From Lachnospiraceae bacterium MD308 (GTDB lineage: Bacteria > Bacillota > Clostridia > Lachnospirales > Lachnospiraceae), in assembly GCA_010206225.2 (NCBI GenBank), contig VIQU02000004.1:62001-126000 (forward strand): a stretch of DNA of 64,000 nucleotides, read 5' to 3'. Positions 58,757 to 64,000 of this stretch are shown here, one piece after another (within the stretch, counting starts at the first letter, position 1; each line of letters begins with the position of its first letter). Under the pieces are notes generated by a model. It made no database searches, was not told the origin of the DNA, and saw only the letters and a program-made list of their open reading frames with translations. The translations under genes and the position numbers were made by a program.

Positions 58757-60997
58757 ATGCAGGATTCACAGATTATCAGAACCGAATATTCGGAGGTAAT
58801 GAAAAAATCATATATAGATTATGCTATGAGCGTTATCATCGCGAGGGCGCTGCCGGATGTGCGGGACGGCCTTAAGCCTGTGCAGCGGCGTACGCTTTAT
58901 GATATGCATGAGCTTGGTATCCGGTATGATAAGCCTTACCGAAAATGTGCACGTATTGTGGGCGATACGATGGGTAAGTATCACCCTCACGGGGACAGCT
59001 CTATCTATGAAGCATTGGTCGTCATGGCGCAGGAATTTAAAAAAGGAATGATACTGGTAGACGGACACGGGAATTTCGGCTCGATCGAGGGGGACGGAGC
59101 GGCGGCCATGCGTTATACGGAGGCGCGTCTTGCGCGTCTTACGCAGGATGTCTATCTTGCGGATCTGGATAAGGACATCATCAATTTCCTGCCGAATTTT
59201 GATGAGACGGAAGAGGAGCCGGAGGTGCTTCCTGTACGAATTCCCAATCTCCTGATCAATGGCGCGGAGGGAATTGCCGTCGGTATGGCCACCAGTATTC
59301 CGACACACAACCTGTGTGAAGTCATTGATGCGGTCAAGGCATATATGAAGAATGACGAGATCAGTACAAAGCAGCTGATGAAATACATCAAAGGTCCTGA
59401 TTTCCCTACAGGGGGAATCGTAGTGAACAAAGATGATCTTCTCAGTATCTATGAGAGCGGAACGGGTAAGATCAAGATACGCGGGAAGGTAGATGTGGAG
59501 GAGATGAAGGGCGGAAAGAAGCGCCTTGTCATCTCTGAGATACCCTATACGATGATTGGCGCCGGAATCGGAAAATTCTTAAACGATGTCTACGCCCTTG
59601 CGGAGACGAAGAAGACTTCTGACATCGTAGATATTTCCAACATGTCTTCTAAAGAAGGAATTCGTATCGTTATTGAACTGAAGCGCGGCGCGGATGTTTT
59701 AAATCTTACGAATATGCTCTATAAAAAGACCCGTCTTGAGGATACTTTCGGAGTGAATATGCTGGCAGTTGCGGGCGGAAGGCCGGAGACGATGGGACTT
59801 AAGAAGATTATCGAGCATCATGTGGATTTCCAGTTTGAGCTGGCGACGAGAAAATATAAGACGCTCCTTAAAAAAGAACAGGACAAGAAAGAGATTCAGG
59901 AAGGCCTTATGAAAGCCTGCGACGTCATCGACCTGATCATTGAGATCCTCAGGGGAAGCCGATCGGTGAAGGACGCAAAGGCATGTCTGACGGAAGGAAA
60001 GACAGAGAATATTAAGTTTAAGTCCGGTATCTCAAAGAAGATGGCGGCGATGCTTCGGTTTACGGACCGGCAGGCACAGGCGATCTTGGACATGCGTCTT
60101 TATAAGCTGATCGGCCTTGAGATAGAAGCGCTTATGAAGGAGCATGAAGAAACATTAGCTCATATTGCAAAATATGAAGATATTCTGAATAACTATGATT
60201 CCATGGCGAATGTCATCATCGCGGATCTTGACAGGGTAAAGAAGGAATACGGCAGAAAACGCCGGACGGCGGTTGAGAACGCTGAGGAAGCGGTTTACGA
60301 GGAAAAGAAGATCGAAGAGCAGGAAATCGTATTTCTGATGGATCGTTTCGGATATGCGAAGACAATAGATACTGCTGCCTATGAGCGGAATAAGGAGGCG
60401 GCTGATTCGGAGAATAAGTACATATTGAGCTGTATGAATACCGGAAAATTGTGTGTGTTCACGAACACGGGAAAGATGCATCAGGTCAAGGTCTTAGACC
60501 TTCCGTTCGGAAAGTTTCGGGATAAGGGTATTCCGATAGACAATGTGAGCAACTATGACAGCACGAAAGAGCAGATCGTTTATCTTTGCGATGCGGAGCA
60601 GCTTCGGTTTGCAAAACTTCTTTTTGCCACAAAGCAGGGAATGTTAAAGAAAGTGGGGGGGACGGAATTTCAGGTTTCAAAGCGTACTATTGCAGCGACG
60701 AAGCTTTCGGAGGAGGACGAGGTGACGGCGGTCGATGTGATTACGGATAATCTGCAGGTTGTGCTGCAGTCGAAGGACGGATATTTCTTGCGTTTTCCAG
60801 CGTCAGAAGTGCCGGAGAAGAAAAAGGGCGCTGTCGGCGTGCGGGGGATCAGACTGAAAAAGAAAGATGAACTTTTTAAGGTGCATCTATTTGAGGAAGG
60901 CATGGAATGTAAAGCAGCATATGGCGAGAAAGAGATTGTGTTAAACCGTCTGAAGACGGCGAAAAGAGACGGTATGGGTACAAAGCCGAGAGGATAA
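58757..60997 (+). CDS. parC: Type II topoisomerase breakage-reunion subunit (ParC/GyrA family)
   Basis: 746 residues. The winged-helix core holds RALPDVRDGLKPVQRR, the quinolone region KYHPHGDSSIYEALV (Ser present) and the catalytic Tyr in AAMRYTEARLARL (about residue 123). A coiled coil and a C-terminal beta-pinwheel follow. I find no GyrA box (QRRGGKG) in the C-terminal part, and the protein is shorter than most GyrA. Both support a ParC role, i.e. decatenation. AAGGAG precedes ATG; it follows parE by 34 bp. Confidence 0.9.
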   Translation: MQDSQIIRTEYSEVMKKSYIDYAMSVIIARALPDVRDGLKPVQRRTLYDMHELGIRYDKPYRKCARIVGDTMGKYHPHGDSSIYEALVVMAQEFKKGMILVDGHGNFGSIEGDGAAAMRYTEARLARLTQDVYLADLDKDIINFLPNFDETEEEPEVLPVRIPNLLINGAEGIAVGMATSIPTHNLCEVIDAVKAYMKNDEISTKQLMKYIKGPDFPTGGIVVNKDDLLSIYESGTGKIKIRGKVDVEEMKGGKKRLVISEIPYTMIGAGIGKFLNDVYALAETKKTSDIVDISNMSSKEGIRIVIELKRGADVLNLTNMLYKKTRLEDTFGVNMLAVAGGRPETMGLKKIIEHHVDFQFELATRKYKTLLKKEQDKKEIQEGLMKACDVIDLIIEILRGSRSVKDAKACLTEGKTENIKFKSGISKKMAAMLRFTDRQAQAILDMRLYKLIGLEIEALMKEHEETLAHIAKYEDILNNYDSMANVIIADLDRVKKEYGRKRRTAVENAEEAVYEEKKIEEQEIVFLMDRFGYAKTIDTAAYERNKEAADSENKYILSCMNTGKLCVFTNTGKMHQVKVLDLPFGKFRDKGIPIDNVSNYDSTKEQIVYLCDAEQLRFAKLLFATKQGMLKKVGGTEFQVSKRTIAATKLSEEDEVTAVDVITDNLQVVLQSKDGYFLRFPASEVPEKKKGAVGVRGIRLKKKDELFKVHLFEEGMECKAAYGEKEIVLNRLKTAKRDGMGTKPRG

Positions 60998-61002
60998 AAA
61001 GC

Positions 61003-61032
61003 GAGACCTGAAAGGATATTTTCAGGTCTCTT
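61003..61032 (+). terminator. Hairpin after parC, probable terminator
   Basis: GAGACCTGAAA (61003-61013) pairs perfectly with TTTCAGGTCTC (61020-61030). Only TTCC follows, so termination may be partial. Confidence 0.65.
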
Positions 61033-61164
61033 CCTGTATGCGCGGAATATGTTACCATTTATAGCATTAACTATGATAGTTTTGCAAAATAAGTTGTTGA
61101 GATTGATTTTTTTCTGTTATATCTATAGAATAGAGGTAAGACAATTAGAAATGGGGAGAACAAT

Positions 61165-61881
61165 ATGTTTCAAATCGTAGTTTTTGATGAAAGACGGAGC
61201 GGTGAGAGAACTAGGAAGATATTGGAACAGTATGCTCATAAGAACCAGATGTCTTTTCAAATTGAAACAATCTTTGAAGAACCGAAACTTTTGAAATTTG
61301 TTGAGGAACATCAGGATTTGGATGTGGTTTTTCTTGATATCCGCGTTGGTGAGAGTGTTGACGGGATTGACATTGCAAAGAAGATCAACATTCTTGCTCC
61401 GCGGGTAGCGATCGTATTCCTGACAGGGTATACGGATTATGCTACGGAGGTATATGATGCAAGGCAGTTATATTTTGCGAAAAAAGAAGAATTGGGGCAG
61501 AGTCTTGTAGGTATTTTTTCCAGACTGCATTCTGAGATTGCAAGACGTAACAGAGGTTTTGTTCATATACATGCAAAAGGGAAAGAACTCATTATCAGAG
61601 AAGAAGAGATTCTGTATATCGAGCGAAATGGGCGGACCACCCGGATACATTGCAAAAAAGACACGATAGACATCTCAGAAAAATTGTCCGAGTTGGAGAA
61701 GAAACTGAATCCGGTTATCTTCGTGCGTTGTCACAACAGCTTCATCGTAAACTTTATGGCCGTACGGGAATTTACCAGAACAGATTTTGTGCTGAATGAT
61801 GAGAGTATTATCCCAATCAGCAGGTATAAGTTGAATGAGACAAGGGAACGGTTCTTTGTATGGTCAAAGCAGTATTTTTAG
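61165..61881 (+). CDS. LytTR-type response regulator (AgrA/LytR-like), orphan
   Basis: 238 residues. The receiver domain (1-120) has the phospho-acceptor Asp in VVFLDIRVGESVDG (about residue 58), and the LytTR DNA-binding domain (about 138-235) has FVRCHNSFIVNF. The end of the receiver is unusual: LYFAKKEELG keeps the Lys but lacks the usual Lys-Pro. LytTR regulators control toxins, bacteriocins or cell-surface genes, normally with a partner kinase; none is next to it. GGGGAG precedes ATG. Confidence 0.9.
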   Translation: MFQIVVFDERRSGERTRKILEQYAHKNQMSFQIETIFEEPKLLKFVEEHQDLDVVFLDIRVGESVDGIDIAKKINILAPRVAIVFLTGYTDYATEVYDARQLYFAKKEELGQSLVGIFSRLHSEIARRNRGFVHIHAKGKELIIREEEILYIERNGRTTRIHCKKDTIDISEKLSELEKKLNPVIFVRCHNSFIVNFMAVREFTRTDFVLNDESIIPISRYKLNETRERFFVWSKQYF

Positions 61882-61911
61882 GCTGAAAAACTGAATAATG
61901 AAACTTTGGAC

Positions 61912-61941
61912 GGGACTGGCGCAAAACGTCGGTCCCTTTTC
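61912..61941 (+). terminator. Probable terminator of the LytTR gene
   Basis: GGGAC pairs with GTCCC, with an inner GCG/CG helix around CAAAA; TTTTC follows. Confidence 0.6.
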
Positions 61942-61973
61942 ATTGTTAAAAATTTATAAATGCTTAATTTTGT

Positions 61974-62000
61974 TTTAACATTTCCATTTTATGCTATAAT
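61974..62000 (+). promoter_or_regulatory. Promoter of the lipoprotein gene
   Basis: An extended -10 (TGCTATAAT, 61992-62000) with a weak TTTAAC -35 at about 15 bases. Confidence 0.6.
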
Positions 62001-62086
62001 CTGTTGTAGAAAAATTAGGGATGTGGTAATGTAAAGTGGGAATATTTTTACAATAGATTTTAACAAAGCATATAAAGGAGGACATG

Positions 62087-63274
62087 ATGAGAAAAAGATT
62101 AGGCGTTATTATTTTATTGATGGCGGTAACCGCAGTTATATTTGGATGTTCCGAGAACACGTCATCAAAAAAAGAAGTGACGAAGGAAGATGATCCGGAG
62201 ATGATATTTAAAGAAGCGGTTGAAAAGCTTGAGAAAGAGACGAAGAAAGCCATTGAGACGGAAAGTGTTACTTCTTATGATAATGAGATGGAAGATGAGG
62301 AAGTTTATACCTGTATCATCGATACTAAGAAAAATATTGTGGAACGGATTTCCGAGGATGTGTCGGAGGAGGCGGACTACTATTATTTTAATGTAAAGGA
62401 GAAGGACGGATACGGTGTTTATGTAAATGACAGGCTGACAGACGGAAAGTGGAAGCACTATAAAGAAGAGCTGGAGGGAGGCGATGAGAGCGAGTATGAG
62501 TATTGGCTTGGAGAATTCAACCCAGCTTATACGGAGGAAAAGGGATACAGCAATATTGTGTTCAGCAATGAAGGAGAAGACGAGCTAAACGGCGTAAAGA
62601 CGGTCAAAATTAAGGTGACTGCCGATGAAGCTTATGATACCGGCGAGGAACTGGCTGAAGAGATGACCAGAAAGAGCGTACTGGAGGAGTATGAATGGAG
62701 TGAAGAAGAGGTAGAACTTGTTGACGGCTTTTCAGATATTCTTGATAACTATATTGCAGCCAGCAACCAGAGCGTGGGGGAGACGACGGTGAAGGCAGTC
62801 CTTACCGTGTGGATAGACGCAAAAGACCGGACGCTGCTTAAGAGCCGTTCGGAGACAAATATCGGCGACGCACAAGACGATGCGTCGAAAATGGCGGTGG
62901 AGACTTTTAACAACGAATATTGGAAAGTGGACATGATCCATCAGAGCATAAAAGACGGGATGTCGAAGGAAGAGGCTAAAAAGGCACTGGAAGCGGATCT
63001 GAATGCTATGGAGGAGCCGGTAGAGACGGCCGGCGACGCCGAGGAGGCAGGAGAGGAATTTGACGGGGAAGAAGGCATCGATGATTTTGCGGCGGTTACA
63101 AAAATTGTTGTGACAAAGAACATTATGAGCGGAAAGGACTGCCCAAAGATGGATGAACTTCCAAAAGATTATGAAGAGATAAAACAGGCAGAATATTTTG
63201 AGGGAGGTTTTGCGCCTCTGGAAGAAGATGATTTTTCCCCGGAGGACGATGAATTTGACGATGAGGCTGAGTAA
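62087..63274 (+). CDS. Acidic lipoprotein, unknown function
   Basis: 395 residues. A lipoprotein signal (RKRLGVIILLMAVTAVIFGC) places the lipid-bearing Cys near residue 21. The mature protein is very acidic, with Glu/Asp-rich stretches (GEEFDGEEGIDDF, FSPEDDEFDDEAE). The middle resembles the beta-sheet domain of LolA/RseB-like or LppX-type lipoproteins (DGYGVYVNDRLTDGKWKHYK, TVKIKVTADEAY), but I cannot assign it. ATG 62087 has AGGAGG five bases upstream; ATG 62084 is too close to the site. Its end overlaps the start of the next, secreted, protein. Confidence 0.75.
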   Translation: MRKRLGVIILLMAVTAVIFGCSENTSSKKEVTKEDDPEMIFKEAVEKLEKETKKAIETESVTSYDNEMEDEEVYTCIIDTKKNIVERISEDVSEEADYYYFNVKEKDGYGVYVNDRLTDGKWKHYKEELEGGDESEYEYWLGEFNPAYTEEKGYSNIVFSNEGEDELNGVKTVKIKVTADEAYDTGEELAEEMTRKSVLEEYEWSEEEVELVDGFSDILDNYIAASNQSVGETTVKAVLTVWIDAKDRTLLKSRSETNIGDAQDDASKMAVETFNNEYWKVDMIHQSIKDGMSKEEAKKALEADLNAMEEPVETAGDAEEAGEEFDGEEGIDDFAAVTKIVVTKNIMSGKDCPKMDELPKDYEEIKQAEYFEGGFAPLEEDDFSPEDDEFDDEAE

Positions 63275-64000
63275 AGGAAAGACAGTAAAAAGGATACTGG
63301 CAGTGTTTTTGGCGCTGACAGTTCCGGCAGGTTCTGCATATGCAACGGAGCCGCAGAGCCCAAAGGAGAATATTATAAATGAGGGAGCGGCAGGGCAGGA
63401 TGAGACGCCTGCCGGTGAAGAGGCGCCGCAGAAGCGGATGCGAGTGATAGAAGTTGAAGAAGAAGTGACAAAGGTGTGCGGAGAGATATTTCTTCTTGAT
63501 GTAACATTGTCAGAGCGGCCAAAGGTCCTTGACGGGGAGGAGAACGAAACGGATGGCGGTGTGAAAACGGACGATGTCAAAGAAGAATCTGTGCAGGAAG
63601 AAGCGGAAGACACAGAAGATACAAAGGGAGCGGAAGATACAAAAGAAGCAAAAGACATAAAAGCGGAGGAAGACACAGAAGCAAAGCAGCAGGAGAGCGG
63701 GCTGGAAGAGGTCTTACAGTATGAATCTTCCAATACTGAAATTGCGGTTATTGAGGAAGGGGAATCCGGAGAGGTGCCCATCCGGGCAGTTGGAGTCGGC
63801 GACACAGTGATCACGATTACTGCGCCTGAGACTGAGCAGTACGAAAAAGCAAAAGCGCAGGTGCTCCTCCATGTCACAGCGGCTGAAATGGAGACTTTGG
63901 CGGACGCAGCAGATGCTGAGAATCCTGCGGAGCCTGCAGATGCGACAGATACAGAAAATACCGCGGAGCCTGCAGATGCGGCAGATACAGAAAATACCGC
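63249..64000 (+). CDS. Secreted Big2-like protein with Glu/Ala-rich repeats (cut by window end)
   Basis: At least 250 residues, open to the window end. A signal peptide (TVKRILAVFLALTVPAGSAYA) is followed by an acidic region. A Big2-like domain comes next (about residues 70-210: LLDVTLSERPKVLDGEENE, an acidic insert, then VGVGDTVITITAPETEQYEK). After it, 12-residue repeats AEPADATDTENT / AEPADAADTENT begin. The start is uncertain: ATG 63249, TTG 63255 (GGAGG nine bases upstream) or ATG 63261. It overlaps the lipoprotein gene by 26 bp, so the two are coupled and probably work together at the surface. Confidence 0.75.
   Translation, partial: MNLTMRLSKGKTVKRILAVFLALTVPAGSAYATEPQSPKENIINEGAAGQDETPAGEEAPQKRMRVIEVEEEVTKVCGEIFLLDVTLSERPKVLDGEENETDGGVKTDDVKEESVQEEAEDTEDTKGAEDTKEAKDIKAEEDTEAKQQESGLEEVLQYESSNTEIAVIEEGESGEVPIRAVGVGDTVITITAPETEQYEKAKAQVLLHVTAAEMETLADAADAENPAEPADATDTENTAEPADAADTENT
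63927..64000 (+). repeat. 36-bp tandem repeat in the Big2-like gene
   Basis: 63927-63962 and 63963-63998 are almost identical (GCGGAGCCTGCAGATGCG and following) and a third copy begins at 63999. They encode the 12-residue Ala/Glu/Asp/Thr repeat. The copy number is unknown because the window ends here. Confidence 0.85.

Noticed and set aside
62732-63877. 381-codon minus-strand frame over the lipoprotein and Big2 genes
   Set aside because: Ser-rich shadow of Glu-rich coding on the plus strand, which has signal peptides and ribosome sites.
1-64000. CRISPR array, insertion sequence, prophage or integrase
   Set aside because: No regularly spaced repeats with unique spacers, no transposase, integrase or phage structural genes were seen in any frame.

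Overview
The window looks like a chromosomal segment of a spore-forming, low-to-mid GC Firmicute, most likely a gut Lachnospiraceae-type Clostridium relative. The grounds are strong AGGAGG ribosome-binding sites, a Thr T-box, an ATT-started infC behind an L20-type leader, the sporulation genes gpr, spoIIP and a spoVAF-like gene, LuxS, and Big2-domain secreted proteins. No phage, insertion sequence or CRISPR array is visible. The species cannot be named from the sequence alone.

Layout. 1-7 kb: an esterase pseudogene with an internal deletion, a T-box operon (thioesterase-thrS), a DUF1540 protein, an AI-2E family transporter and metA. 7-13 kb: a large secreted zinc metalloprotease-like protein with Big2 domains, then a three-gene envelope operon (GT2 glycosyltransferase, NlpC/P60-like protein, UPF0104 membrane protein). 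13-20 kb: an alanine/sodium symporter, a dUTPase-like protein, spoVAF, a MATE exporter, a LysR regulator, and a B3/B4-domain gene behind a strongly structured 5' leader. 20-28 kb: infC-rpmI-rplT, an XpaC/TelA pair, luxS, a phosphatase, trpS and an acyltransferase. 28-35 kb: an ABC-F protein, a patatin, an NSS transporter, a TruA-like protein with Glu at the catalytic Asp position, small conserved proteins, a duplicated Cys-rich peptide and a J-domain protein.

35-47.6 kb is the translation and secretion housekeeping block: ylxM-ffh-rpsP-khpA-rimM-trmD, a very large hybrid histidine kinase in the usual trmD-rplS gap, rplS, lepB, rbgA, a second lepB, rnhB, yraN, pgeF and mscS. 47.7-54 kb: tRNA-Thr(CGT), a chemoreceptor behind a sigma-D-like promoter and a multi-hairpin leader, a two-gene ABC importer without a binding protein, a GT-C-like membrane protein and rpsT. 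54-64 kb: gpr, a repeat-filled gap, spoIIP, a second type II topoisomerase pair (parE/parC type), an orphan LytTR regulator, a lipoprotein, and a Big2-type secreted protein cut off by the window end.

The clearest candidates for something undescribed are the three-way-junction leader of the B3/B4 gene (19487-19637), the TruA-like protein with Asp replaced by Glu, the multi-hairpin leader of the chemoreceptor gene, and the fold-back repeat family between gpr and spoIIP.
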